Origin: Actinomycetes bacterium
Lineage (GTDB): Bacteria > Actinomycetota > Acidimicrobiia > Acidimicrobiales > RAAP-2
Direction of reading: 5' to 3'
Assembly (NCBI GenBank): GCA_021791635.1
Contig: JAJYWF010000001.1
Coordinates: 1-64,000 of the forward strand
DNA: 64,000 bases
Shown: one piece after another, positions 40,424 to 49,138 of the stretch
How positions within the stretch are numbered: position 1 is the stretch's first letter
How the letters are laid out: the number at the start of each line of letters is the position of its first letter
Notes under the pieces: model-generated
The model's input: the letters and a program-made list of their open reading frames with translations, nothing else
What the model was told of the DNA's origin: nothing
Databases searched by the model: none
Position numbers and translations under genes: made by a program

Positions 40424-40893
40424 GGATCACCGGTGGCTTCCTCTTGAGGGGTGGAAGCTGTGTTCGACGAGTGCTGGGGGGAAGCATTGGTGCCGGCCGC
40501 TCCACCAACGCGCCTCTCTTCGAAGACACGGCGGAGGGCAGCCTCGATGCGCTCTCCTTCCGCCACGGCCGGATCCGCCGCAAAGCGCAGACGCGGGGTC
40601 CGCTTCATCCGTACCTGCCTACCCACTTCCCGCTGCAGCTGGGACCTCCGTTCCTCCAGGGCGTCCGCCCCTTCGCTACCCAGCCCGTCGAGGTACACGG
40701 TCGCTACTCGAAGATCAGATGAAGTGTCGATCGAAGTGACCGTGAGGAGACGCAAGCGCTCATCGGCGTCTGCCAGTCTCTCGATCGACTCGGCAACGAT
40801 CTGTCGAAGAAGCTCGTTCACGCGAAGCGTCCTTGGATAGGCTGCAGCCCCTCCGACCGAACGTGCCCGACCGTACCTTGCCGATGACATCAC
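40420..40893 (-). CDS. rbfA: Ribosome-binding factor A
   Basis: 157 residues. The KH-like RbfA core is present (RVNELLRQIVAESIERL, ATVYLDGLG, KRTPRLRFAADPAVAEGERI at about 97-116). The last 30 residues are a low-complexity tail. RbfA helps 30S maturation at the 5' end of 16S rRNA. It lies 87 bases after infB and is coupled to truB. Start is the first of two ATGs in tandem (40893 or 40890). Confidence 0.93.
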   Translation of the reverse strand: MMSSARYGRARSVGGAAAYPRTLRVNELLRQIVAESIERLADADERLRLLTVTSIDTSSDLRVATVYLDGLGSEGADALEERRSQLQREVGRQVRMKRTPRLRFAADPAVAEGERIEAALRRVFEERRVGGAAGTNASPQHSSNTASTPQEEATGDP

Positions 40894-40980
40894 GAAGACC
40901 GCGTCAACCTTCCGTCCGATACTTCACTGACGTCATGATCGCGCTCCTCGTCGTATGCGTATCCTCGACCTCGAACGACC

Positions 40981-43815
40981 TCAGCTTCTCGGGATCTCCC
41001 GTTCCTCAAAGGTCTCGATGACGTCACCCTCTTTCAGATCCTGGTAGTCGGAAAGGCCGATGCCGCATTCGAAGCCGGCCTGCACCTCCCGGACGTCCTC
41101 CTTGAACCGGCGCAGCGAGGTGATGGTGCCTTTCCAAATCACCACACCCTCGCGAAGGAACCTGACCTTGGAACCCCGGGTGATGGTGCCTTCCCGGACG
41201 TAGCATCCGGCCACTGCACCCACGCGTGGGATCCTGAACACCTGTCGGACTTCCGCTTCACCAGTCACGACCTCCGTGAACTCGGGTGCGAGGAGTCCCA
41301 ACATCGCGGCTTCGATGTCCTCTAGGAGCTTATAGATGATCTCGTAGGTCCGGATCTCCACATTGCTCGCTGCTGCCAGCTCGCGGGCCCGCCGATCGGG
41401 TCGAACGTTGAAGCCAATGATCGTGGCATTAGAGGCCTTGGCCAATTGCACATCGTTCTCGGTGATCCCGCCGACGCCACGATGGACGAAGCTCAGCTTC
41501 ACATCCTCTCGTTCGAGCTTACGCAAGCTTTCGACCACCGCCTCCAACGAACCCTGAACATCGGTCTTCACGACCAAGTTGAGCGTCGCTGTCTCCCCTC
41601 GCCGGATCTGCTCGAAGAGATCCTCCAACTTCGCCCCCGTCGCGGCAGACGCCACCGGCAGATGACCGGACAGCCGGAAACGCTGCGCCCGAGCTTCCCC
41701 CAAAGTTCGGGCCGTGGCCTGATCCTTGGCCACCCGAAGCTCGTCGCCGGCCTGCGGTGGCTCGGAGAAGCCAAGGACCTGGACGGGCGTCGAGGGCGGC
41801 GCCTCTTTCACTTGCTCGCCACGATCGTTGATCATTGCCTTGACCTTGCCCCACGCTGCCCCGGCGACGACCGGCTCCCCCACCCTGAGCGTGCCGCTCT
41901 CCACGATCACCGTCGCCACCGGCCCCCGGCCATCTTCGAGGTTCGCTTCGAGGACCGTGCCCCGAGCATGCCCCTCGGGGCTCGCCCGCAGTTCTTCCAC
42001 TTCGGCGACGAGAATGATCTGTTCCAACAAATCGTCGATGCCCGTGCCGTTCAGTGCCGACACTTGGACGGTGATGGTGTCGCCGCCCCAAGCTTCGGGC
42101 ACGAGTCCCCGCTCTGAGAGCTGTTGGAGCACCCGCTCGGCGTTCGCATCAGGACGGTCCATCTTGTTGACCGCCACGATGATGGGGACATCCGCAGCCC
42201 GGGCATGGTCGATTGCCTCGATCGTCTGGGGCATAACACCGTCGTCTGCCGCTACGACAAGGACGACGATGTCGGTAACTTCGGCACCACGAGCTCGCAT
42301 AGCCGTGAACGCGGCGTGGCCCGGGGTGTCGATGAAGGTCACCGGATGGCCATGCCACGTCACCTGATAGGCACCTATGTGCTGGGTGATCCCTCCAGCC
42401 TCGCCGGCCACGACGTCGGTGGAGCGGATGCGATCCAGCAGGAGCGTCTTTCCGTGATCGACATGTCCCATGACCGTCACCACCGGAGGCCGCTCCCGGA
42501 GGTCGGCTTCGTCTACCTCGTCGTCTTCGTCGGCTTCGAAGTACTTGGCCAAGAGCTCCGCCTCGCGCTCTTCGCCGGGGTCAACCAATCGGACAGTGGC
42601 TCCCAGCTCGGCAGCGAAGAGCTCGATCATGTCATCGGAGAGCGACTGGGTAGCCGTCAGCATCTCCCCTTGAAGGAGTAGGAACCGGACGATGTCCCCA
42701 GCCGATCGATTCAACTTCGGGCCGAGATCGCGCGCCGTCGATCCCCGCTCGACGATCACTTCGCCCTCGGGCACCGGGGCCGTCGAAGGCGTGTAGGCAG
42801 TGAGCTGGGTCGGCTCGAGTTCCTCGAGATTACGGCGGCGGCGACGCGAACGACGCTGTGGAGGACGTCGTCCCGGAGCACCGCCGCGTCCCGGTGGAGG
42901 CCCACTTCCCACCGGGCCTCCAGCACCGGCGCGACCCGAGAAACCCCCGGAGCCGGCGGGGCGTCCACCGAAACCGCTCGAGGGCCTTCCAACTGCACCA
43001 CTTCCGACGGAGGGCCGTCCCCCGGTCCGAGGGGGATAGCTCCCGGCTCCCGGGCGAGGCCGGGACGCCGCAGGCGGTGGTCGACGACCCCCCATTCCCG
43101 GCGGCGGCGGGATAGGTCTTCCACTCGGTCCAAGCGGAGGACGGACCACCGGAGCCGGAGGCGCGGCGGGCGGAGCTTCAGCCGGCGGCGTCGGGGCGGA
43201 CGCCGTGGCGGCCGGTGCCTGGGCGGCCGGTGCCTGGGCGGCCGGAGCCTGGGCGGCCGGAGCCTGGGCGGCCGGTGCCTGGGCGGCCGGTGCCTGGGAC
43301 TTTGCTGGCGCAGTCGCAGGGGCCGACGGAGTCGAAGCTTGGCTTGGTGCGGCCGGTGCTTTGGCGGCCGGAGCCGGTGCTTTGGCGGCCGGAGCGCTCG
43401 ATGGTTTTGCGGGAGAGGGGAGCGGAGCTGCTGGGGAGGCCGGCACGGCTCGGCCGCGAGGGGCCGCCGCCGGAGGGGCCGAGACCCCGCGGCTGCTCAC
43501 CAGCCGGGGACGGGATGTCGCCGTGCCGGTGTCCTCAATTCGGCCAGCTGCCTTCGCGGCGCCAGGGGTGGTCTTCGACCCCTGCTTCGCCGGGGCCTTC
43601 TTCTGGGGCTTCTCCGGAGGAGCTTCTTCGGGCTGCACCGACCGTCGAAGACCTTCGGCGTCGGCCTTCCTGCGGACGCGGTCAGCCTGCGCGTCCTCGA
43701 TCGAGGAGGAATGGCTCTTCACCCCTATGCCTAGGGCCAGGCAGAGGTCCAGGGCCTCCTTGTTCGTGAGCCCCAGTTCACGGCCCAATTCGTAGACGCG
43801 TATCTTCTTCGCCAA
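40981..43815 (-). CDS. infB: Translation initiation factor IF-2
   Basis: 944 residues, TTG start ([16 protein letters not shown], read as Met first). The N-terminal IF2_N motif is followed by a long Ala/Pro and Gly/Arg-rich region (about 50-335) with six AQAPA-type repeats, a second IF2_N ([20 protein letters not shown]), then the GTPase with G1 GHVDHGK (about 448-454), G3 DTPGHAAF and G4 NKMD, and C-terminal domains binding fMet-tRNA. The TTG start with a weak ribosome site may keep expression low; inference. Order nusA-ylxR-infB-rbfA is standard. Confidence 0.97.
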   Translation of the reverse strand: MAKKIRVYELGRELGLTNKEALDLCLALGIGVKSHSSSIEDAQADRVRRKADAEGLRRSVQPEEAPPEKPQKKAPAKQGSKTTPGAAKAAGRIEDTGTATSRPRLVSSRGVSAPPAAAPRGRAVPASPAAPLPSPAKPSSAPAAKAPAPAAKAPAAPSQASTPSAPATAPAKSQAPAAQAPAAQAPAAQAPAAQAPAAQAPAATASAPTPPAEAPPAAPPAPVVRPPLGPSGRPIPPPPGMGGRRPPPAASRPRPGAGSYPPRTGGRPSVGSGAVGRPSSGFGGRPAGSGGFSGRAGAGGPVGSGPPPGRGGAPGRRPPQRRSRRRRRNLEELEPTQLTAYTPSTAPVPEGEVIVERGSTARDLGPKLNRSAGDIVRFLLLQGEMLTATQSLSDDMIELFAAELGATVRLVDPGEEREAELLAKYFEADEDDEVDEADLRERPPVVTVMGHVDHGKTLLLDRIRSTDVVAGEAGGITQHIGAYQVTWHGHPVTFIDTPGHAAFTAMRARGAEVTDIVVLVVAADDGVMPQTIEAIDHARAADVPIIVAVNKMDRPDANAERVLQQLSERGLVPEAWGGDTITVQVSALNGTGIDDLLEQIILVAEVEELRASPEGHARGTVLEANLEDGRGPVATVIVESGTLRVGEPVVAGAAWGKVKAMINDRGEQVKEAPPSTPVQVLGFSEPPQAGDELRVAKDQATARTLGEARAQRFRLSGHLPVASAATGAKLEDLFEQIRRGETATLNLVVKTDVQGSLEAVVESLRKLEREDVKLSFVHRGVGGITENDVQLAKASNATIIGFNVRPDRRARELAAASNVEIRTYEIIYKLLEDIEAAMLGLLAPEFTEVVTGEAEVRQVFRIPRVGAVAGCYVREGTITRGSKVRFLREGVVIWKGTITSLRRFKEDVREVQAGFECGIGLSDYQDLKEGDVIETFEEREIPRS
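43208..43297. repeat. 15-bp tandem repeat within infB
   Basis: Six exact-length 15-bp units (GCGGCCGGTGCCTGG; units 3 and 4 differ by one base, GGAGCC for GGTGCC) encode AQAPA pentapeptides in the IF-2 N-terminal linker. Confidence 0.93.
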
Positions 43816-43821
43816 TTCGTC

Positions 43822-44181
43822 TCAGTGTCCTTTGCGTGTCCGGCTCCCATGCGGGCAGCGGGATCCTCCATCCTCGCACATCACCGGTCCCGAGCCCTCA
43901 CGGGACTTGTCAGTCTCCCCGCCGGCACCATCATCGACAAGTAGCTGCCGCCGCAATCGGGCGATCGCCTCTACCGGCACCGGCTGGTGGAACGCTCGCT
44001 CGAACGCGCCCCGCATCACCGCACGTTCGAAGCATCCAGGCTCCCCCGCGCACAGCCATGCTCCCCTCCCCCGAAGCGAGCGCCCGAGCTCGAGCTGACC
44101 ATCGGCCGCCCTCACCACTCGGACAAGTCGCTCGGACGCGACTGCTCGACGGCACCCGATGCACGTACGGACCGGGCCTAT
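43822..44181 (-). CDS. ylxR: YlxR (DUF448) RNA-binding protein; start codon problematic
   Basis: The family signature CxGCR is encoded (TCIGCRR, codons at about 44163-44143), followed by VRAADGQLELGRSLRGRGAWLC (in two halves) typical of YlxR. However, the frame has no ATG, GTG or TTG upstream of CIGCR; the first canonical start is a GTG at 44118, after the motif. An ATA at 44181-44179 overlaps the nusA stop as ATAG and has AAGAAGG 6-7 bases upstream, exactly where ATGA couplings sit elsewhere in this window. I annotate from that ATA (119 residues). YlxR is found between nusA and infB in most Gram-positives. Confidence 0.75.
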   Translation of the reverse strand: MGPVRTCIGCRRAVASERLVRVVRAADGQLELGRSLRGRGAWLCAGEPGCFERAVMRGAFERAFHQPVPVEAIARLRRQLLVDDGAGGETDKSREGSGPVMCEDGGSRCPHGSRTRKGH

Positions 44182-45440
44182 GTACTGCCTTCTTTCACTG
44201 GGGCGCCTTCTCCTGGGGCGCCTCCTCCTGGGGCGCCAGTGCCGACGTCCGAGGACCCGTCGACCCCTCCGAGGTCGCTGACCTCCTCCGTGGCTTCACC
44301 AGTCGGAGGTTCGTCCACCTCACCTTGCTCCTCGGCGGCATGAGACCATTCCTCGACGGAAATGGCCTCTCCACCCTCAGCTGGCTTCCAGACCATCTCC
44401 CCGCGCTCGTCTTCGACCCACTCCCCCTCGGCCCACTCTTGCCCTCCGTACCCCGCCTCTTCCTCGGCAAGCTGGGTCTCGCTCTTGATGTCGATACGCC
44501 ACCCGGTGAGCCGAGCTGCGAGACGAGCGTTCTGCCCCTCCTTCCCGATGGCGAGGGACAGTTGGTAGTCGTTGACGATGACGGTGGCCGTTCCGGTCTC
44601 TTCATCGAGACGGACCTCGCGAACCCTGGCCGGTGCCAACGCGTTCTGAATGAGATCGACGGGATCGTCGGAGTACGGGACTACGTCGACACGCTCACCA
44701 CGCAACTCGTTCGTGACCATCCGCACCCTCGATCCTCTCGCCCCGACACACGCCCCAACGGGGTCGATGTTCGGGTCGTTCGACCATACGGCGATCTTCG
44801 TACGATGCCCCGGCTCCCGGGCTGCAGCTTTGATCTCGACTACACCGGCGGAGATCTCGGGCACTTCGAGCTCGAAGAGCCGTTTGATAAGGCCTGGGTG
44901 CGTCCGGCTCACCACGATCTGAGGACCCTTGCTGGTCTTGCGGACTTCGACGATGTACGCCTTCAGCCGGGCTCCGTGCTCGTAACGCTCGTAAGACACC
45001 TGCTCCGCCTGAGGCAGCAGGGCCTCGACCTTGCCCAGGTCCAACAGCGTGTAGCGATTGTCCGTCTGCTGGACGATGCCCGTGACGATGTCGCCCTCTC
45101 GCCCGGCGTACTCCTCGTACTTCATATCGCGTTCGACCTCTCGGATCCTCTGAAGGATCACTTGCTTGGCCGTTTGCGCCGCGATTCGACCGAAGTCGTC
45201 CGGGGTGTCGTCCCACTCCTGGACGACATTTCCCTCGTCGTCAAGCTCTTGGCCATACACACGGATCTCGCCCGAGTCTGGATCAATCGTCACCACTGCT
45301 TCCTCGGCTGCGTCCGGTCGGCGCTTGTAGGCCGCCACCAAAGCATTCGCCAGCGCGTCCAGAAGCGTCTCGACCGAGATCCCTTTGTCCCGGGCAATCT
45401 GGCCGAGGGCGTCAAGAAACTCGAAGTTCGTCTTGCTCAT
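44178..45440 (-). CDS. nusA: Transcription termination/antitermination protein NusA
   Basis: 420 residues, ATG in an ATGA overlap with rimP. The N-terminal RNA-polymerase binding domain (1-125) precedes S1 ([20 protein letters not shown]), KH1 ([15 protein letters not shown]) and KH2 ([19 protein letters not shown]). An acidic tail of about 80 residues with Gly/Ala/Pro repeats replaces the C-terminal repeats of E. coli NusA. It modulates pausing, termination and antitermination. A terminator hairpin in the operon leader could make NusA autoregulatory. Confidence 0.97.
   Translation of the reverse strand: MSKTNFEFLDALGQIARDKGISVETLLDALANALVAAYKRRPDAAEEAVVTIDPDSGEIRVYGQELDDEGNVVQEWDDTPDDFGRIAAQTAKQVILQRIREVERDMKYEEYAGREGDIVTGIVQQTDNRYTLLDLGKVEALLPQAEQVSYERYEHGARLKAYIVEVRKTSKGPQIVVSRTHPGLIKRLFELEVPEISAGVVEIKAAAREPGHRTKIAVWSNDPNIDPVGACVGARGSRVRMVTNELRGERVDVVPYSDDPVDLIQNALAPARVREVRLDEETGTATVIVNDYQLSLAIGKEGQNARLAARLTGWRIDIKSETQLAEEEAGYGGQEWAEGEWVEDERGEMVWKPAEGGEAISVEEWSHAAEEQGEVDEPPTGEATEEVSDLGGVDGSSDVGTGAPGGGAPGEGAPVKEGST
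44198..44237. repeat. 15-bp tandem repeat at the nusA 3' end
   Basis: 2.7 copies of a 15-bp unit (CTGGGGCGCCTYCTC on the plus strand) encode the GGAPGEGAP-like tail just before the NusA stop codon. Confidence 0.75.
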
Positions 45441-45973
45441 GGCGTACTGACCCTCTCTGTAGATGTCGCTCCCGGCGTCGCCCCTGATCTCGGGCGCGGT
45501 GCGTGCCCCGGAGCCGGAGTAGGTCCCCAGTTGAAAACGGTCCGAGCGCGTTCAACGTCGGCAAATCGGAGGTACTGCCTCCCTCCGGGAGGGGATCCAC
45601 TCTCCACCTCGAACCCCTCGGAATCGACGCTCGTCAGTCGTCCCTGCAGGCGACGTAGTTCTGATCCCGGCACCGTTCGGATCGAGACCACCTCTCCCAC
45701 TGCAGCGGAGAAGTGCTCAGGCGTGCGAAGGCGACGCTCCACTCCCGGGCTTGAAACCTCGAGGGTGTAATTTCCGGGGATCGAACGGGACGTGTCGAGC
45801 GCCGTCGCCACGGCCTTATGGGCCGAAGCGACGGAGTCGAGATCGACTCCCCCGGGACGGTCGACGGTGATCTTGACACGCCCTCCGGCGATCTCGGCAT
45901 CTACGAGCTGCAGGTCGAGTGCCGCGAGAAGTGGCGAGAGCATGCTGGATAGCTCCTCGGAGATCACCGTCAC
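45437..45973 (-). CDS. rimP: Ribosome maturation factor RimP
   Basis: 178 residues, GTG start. Two-domain RimP: the N-terminal part has LQLVDAEIAGGRVKITVDRPGG, then VDLDSVASAHKAV, and SIPGNYTLEVSSPGVERRL (motif YxLEVSSPG). The C-terminal Sm-like domain ends at about residue 147, followed by a Pro/Thr-rich tail. It aids 30S assembly. It is first in the rimP-nusA-ylxR-infB operon, with a 259-base gap upstream carrying a promoter and hairpin. Confidence 0.94.
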   Translation of the reverse strand: MTVISEELSSMLSPLLAALDLQLVDAEIAGGRVKITVDRPGGVDLDSVASAHKAVATALDTSRSIPGNYTLEVSSPGVERRLRTPEHFSAAVGEVVSIRTVPGSELRRLQGRLTSVDSEGFEVESGSPPGGRQYLRFADVERARTVFNWGPTPAPGHAPRPRSGATPGATSTERVSTP

Positions 45974-46106
45974 GTCCTATCCTCAACCTTCCCGATGCAC
46001 CCTTCGCCCCCTTCGCGAGGCCGTCCCACGTTCCTGTACCGCTCCCGGCTGACGGCCCGAACCCGACGTACGCCCGAAAATCGCCCTTCTCAGCTCCGCT
46101 CGCAGG

Positions 46107-46138
46107 CAAAACGAAAGCGTGGGCCGCGGCCCACGCTT
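46107..46138 (-). terminator. Intrinsic terminator / attenuator upstream of rimP-nusA
   Basis: A perfect 24-bp palindrome (46115-46138; half AAGCGTGGGCCG) is followed on the minus strand by TTTCGTTTT. This is the best intrinsic terminator in the window. It lies between proS (stop at 46233) and rimP (start 45973). Because a strong extended -10 element lies upstream of it (46174-46182), it may end the proS transcript and also attenuate the rimP-nusA leader. Confidence 0.8.
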
Positions 46139-46173
46139 CGACGGGTCCTGCACTCAGACCGGACAGCACTGTG

Positions 46174-46182
46174 ATTATAGCA
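46174..46182 (-). promoter_or_regulatory. Extended -10 promoter for rimP-nusA-infB
   Basis: TGC-TATAAT on the minus strand, a perfect extended -10; no convincing -35. Predicted start is about 46167, giving a leader of about 194 bases that contains the terminator hairpin at 46107-46138. The remainder of the gap (45974-46106) shows no gene and only a weak ribosome site before the rimP GTG. Confidence 0.65.
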
Positions 46183-46232
46183 ATTTCCCGCCCCGTTCGG
46201 ATGCCGACCGCTCGTAGCGGCCCCCCCAAGCG

Positions 46233-47690
46233 TCAGTAGGCCCGCCCGACGACCGCTACCAGGGAATCCGGTGCGTCGGACGCTTCGGCGAGACCTCCGT
46301 CAGGCCGTCGTAGGCACCGAACGGTGCATCCTGCGTCAGCGAGCTCGCGCTCTCCCTCTTCACCCAGGTCTGACCAGGGAACAAGGGCGAACCCGGTACT
46401 CGCGACATCGGCTGCGGCCCGAGGGCCCCCCACCTCCACGGTCCTCCGATCCCGGAACCCGACGGCCTCTTCCCGGAGCTCAGCAGTTACCCGACCCAGC
46501 ACCTCATCGACCACGGCGACGGCTTCAGCGAGCCTCACCTGGACCTTCTTGCGCTGATGCCGGACGACCACCGTGACGTTGCCCTCTCCAAGATCCCGCG
46601 GGCCCACCTCCAGCCGAACGGGTACGCCCTTCAGCTCCCAGCCCACCGACCTGCGGCCGAATCCCGAATCGGTCCGGTCGTCAAGGCGCACTCGTCTCCC
46701 CGCCGCTCGGAGGTCAGACAGTAGGGACTCGGCCACTCGAATTACCTCGGCATCGTCTCTGACCGCCATCACCACCACTTCCACCGGCGCGAGAGCTGGG
46801 GGAAGCCGAAGGCCGAAGTCGTCCCCGTGAGCCATCACCAAGGCGCCGATCAACCTGGTCGAGACTCCCCACGACGTCTGCCACGGGTACTGGAGCTGTC
46901 CACCGTCATCGGCGTATTGGATCCCGAAAGCACGAGAGAAGTTCTGACCGAGCTCGTGACTGGTGCCCATCTGGAGTGCCTTGCCGTCACCCATCATTCC
47001 TTCACACGTCCACGTCTGCACCGCACCGGCGAAGCGCTCGCGAGCAGTCTTGTGGCCTGCGAGGACCGGGATGCCAGCCACCTCTGACATGGTCTCGATG
47101 TAGACGTTCCGAAGGATGCAAAGCGCGAACTCACGAGCCTCTTCCTGGCTCGCGTGCACGGTGTGCCCCTCCTGCCATAAGAATTCAGTGGTCCGAAGAA
47201 AAAGGCGGGGTCGCAGCTCCCAGCGCACCACATTCGCCCATTGGTTGATGATCATCGGCAGGTCACGATGACTCTGGATCCATTTGGCGAAGGAGTGGTT
47301 GATGATGGTCTCGCTCGTTGGTCGAACCACGACCGGTTCCTCGAGCAACCGACCGCCCCCGTGGGTCACCACAGCGAGCTCGGGACTGAACCCTTCCACA
47401 TGGTCAGCTTCCAGGCGGAGGAACGACTCGGGTATGAACAGCGGAAAGTACGCGTTCTCGGCCCCAGCGTCCTTGATCCGGCGGTCGAGCTCGGCTTGGA
47501 GCAGCTCCCATATCGCATAGCCCCACGGTCGGATCACCATCGTGCCGCGAACGGGTCCGTTGTCGGCCAGCTCTGCGGCAGAGATCACCTCTTGGTACCA
47601 CTGGGGGAAGTCAGTCTCGCGAGACGTGAGCGTTCCCTTGGCCCGACCGGTCGGTCGATGCCCGGTCGCCACATCGTCATCGCTGGTCAT
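46233..47690 (-). CDS. proS: Prolyl-tRNA synthetase, short (archaeal/eukaryote-like, type 3)
   Basis: 485 residues, ATG start. Class II motifs: motif 2 around RWELRPRLFLRTTEFLWQEGHT (two stretches) and motif 3 GTSHELGQNFSRAF... with GALVMAHGDDFGLRLPP. There is no INS editing domain between motifs 2 and 3, and the C-terminal extension ends in a Tyr (VGRAY), both marks of the archaeal/eukaryote-type enzyme rather than the long E. coli type. It charges tRNA-Pro. Position between ispG and rimP resembles many actinobacteria. Confidence 0.95.
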   Translation of the reverse strand: MTSDDDVATGHRPTGRAKGTLTSRETDFPQWYQEVISAAELADNGPVRGTMVIRPWGYAIWELLQAELDRRIKDAGAENAYFPLFIPESFLRLEADHVEGFSPELAVVTHGGGRLLEEPVVVRPTSETIINHSFAKWIQSHRDLPMIINQWANVVRWELRPRLFLRTTEFLWQEGHTVHASQEEAREFALCILRNVYIETMSEVAGIPVLAGHKTARERFAGAVQTWTCEGMMGDGKALQMGTSHELGQNFSRAFGIQYADDGGQLQYPWQTSWGVSTRLIGALVMAHGDDFGLRLPPALAPVEVVVMAVRDDAEVIRVAESLLSDLRAAGRRVRLDDRTDSGFGRRSVGWELKGVPVRLEVGPRDLGEGNVTVVVRHQRKKVQVRLAEAVAVVDEVLGRVTAELREEAVGFRDRRTVEVGGPRAAADVASTGFALVPWSDLGEEGERELADAGCTVRCLRRPDGGLAEASDAPDSLVAVVGRAY

Positions 47691-47749
47691 GGTGGCGCAG
47701 GTTACCGGCTGGAGATCCCGACGCCGTCCAACCGCTCGATCCGGTGAGC

Positions 47750-49063
47750 CTATGGCGAGGCGTCATTCCCGTCGGTGTCGCTCGCGGGTCCACTCGCGGG
47801 TCCACTCCCGGTGCCGCTCGCGGGTCCACTCCCCTCTTTCTCAACAGCGTGGCGGATTCGCTCGATCCGAACCGAAGCGGCGTTGGGGTCACTTCCGCCT
47901 TCGTCGAGCAAGGCCTGACGATCGGCAGCGGCTTCAGCTTCGGCCGAGGTATCGGCAGCTGCTAACCGGGCCTCCACCCCTTCGGCAACGAGCTTTTCCG
48001 CTTCCATTACGAGAGCGTCCACCATGTCGCTCTCGGGAACCACTCGAACAATCTTGCCCCGGATGAACAGGTGCCCCTTCTGCTTACCAGCGGCAATGCC
48101 GATATCGGCGCTGCGAGCCTCGCCCGGTCCGTTCACCACACAGCCCATGACGGCGACCTGGATCGGGAGGTGCCGATCCTCGAGAGCCGCCTGCGCGGCC
48201 TTGGCCACGGCGATCACGTCCACCTGCGCTCGTCCACACGATGGGCAGGCGATCAGATCGAGTCCTTTGCGTTCACGCAGACCCAGAGCCTCGAGAAGCT
48301 GGCGTCCAGCCCGAGCTTCCTCCACTGGATCGGCGGTCAATGAGAAACGGATCGTGTCGCCAATGCCTTCGGACAGAAGGGTGGCAATCCCCGCAGCTCC
48401 CTTTACCAGACCTGAAGGTGGCGGCCCGGCCTCGGTCACCCCGAGGTGAAGAGGGTGGTCGAACGTGTCTGAGGCGAGGCGATAGGCAGCAATCATCAAT
48501 GCTACCGACGAGGCCTTCACCGAGATCTTCACATCCTCGAACCCCACCTCTTCGAAATACGCCAGCTCGATACGGGCCGATTCCACCAGCGCCTCAGGAG
48601 TTGCGCCGCCGAATCGTCGGAAGACGTCTGGATGAAGGGAGCCGGCATTCACCCCGATCCGAATCGGGACACCTCGATCACGAGCCTCGGCGGCGACCTG
48701 CTTGATCTCGGTCTCTTTCCTGAGGTTTCCCGGGTTCAAGCGAAGACCCTGCACACCGGCTTCCAGGGCGGCCAACGCCATCTCGTGGTGGAAGTGGATA
48801 TCGGCCACGATGGGGACCGGAGAGCGAGGCACTATCTGGGCCAGGCCTTCAGCCGCGGCTTGTTCGTTGCAGGTGCACCTGACGATGTCAGCGCCCGCTG
48901 CGGCCAGCGCGTACACCTGGGCCAGCGTGCCTTCCACGTCTGCCGTCTTCGTGGTGGTCATGGACTGCACCGATACTGGAGCGCCACCACCGATCGCCAC
49001 CCCCCCCAGGTGGATCTGCCTGGTGGGGCGACGCGGCGTGAGTAGCTGAGATTCGTGCTCCAT
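47750..49063 (-). CDS. ispG: 4-hydroxy-3-methylbut-2-enyl-diphosphate synthase (IspG/GcpE)
   Basis: 437 residues from the ATG at 49063; an upstream frame to 49102 lacks family sequence. The TIM barrel (RQIHLGGVAIGGGAPVSVQS, then MTTTKT) and the C-terminal Fe-S domain with ACPSCGR and MGCVVNGPGEA, supplying the three cysteines of the 4Fe-4S cluster, are complete. It makes HMBPP in the MEP isoprenoid pathway; dxr lies two genes upstream. The last 90 residues are Ala/Glu-rich and then Ser/Gly repeats, an extension beyond the core. Confidence 0.96.
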   Translation of the reverse strand: MEHESQLLTPRRPTRQIHLGGVAIGGGAPVSVQSMTTTKTADVEGTLAQVYALAAAGADIVRCTCNEQAAAEGLAQIVPRSPVPIVADIHFHHEMALAALEAGVQGLRLNPGNLRKETEIKQVAAEARDRGVPIRIGVNAGSLHPDVFRRFGGATPEALVESARIELAYFEEVGFEDVKISVKASSVALMIAAYRLASDTFDHPLHLGVTEAGPPPSGLVKGAAGIATLLSEGIGDTIRFSLTADPVEEARAGRQLLEALGLRERKGLDLIACPSCGRAQVDVIAVAKAAQAALEDRHLPIQVAVMGCVVNGPGEARSADIGIAAGKQKGHLFIRGKIVRVVPESDMVDALVMEAEKLVAEGVEARLAAADTSAEAEAAADRQALLDEGGSDPNAASVRIERIRHAVEKEGSGPASGTGSGPASGPASDTDGNDASP

Positions 49064-49080
49064 GCCCCCCATTCTGCCGT

Positions 49081-49117
49081 GCCGGGCCGCCGGGCGAAGC
49101 ACCGGGTCGGGCCCGGC
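49081..49117. other. Stable hairpin between rseP and ispG
   Basis: GCCGGGCC (49081-49088) pairs with GGCCCGGC (49110-49117), a perfect 8-bp GC stem, about 17 bases before the ispG start on the leftward transcript. No T-run follows. It could modulate ispG translation or partially terminate rseP transcripts. Confidence 0.4.
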
Positions 49118-49138
49118 AGGACCGTCTCGGCCCCGAGA

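Noticed and set aside
43836-45770. 644-codon rightward ORF
   Set aside because: Antisense to nusA, rimP and ylxR, all of which have clear family motifs; no motif in the antisense frame.
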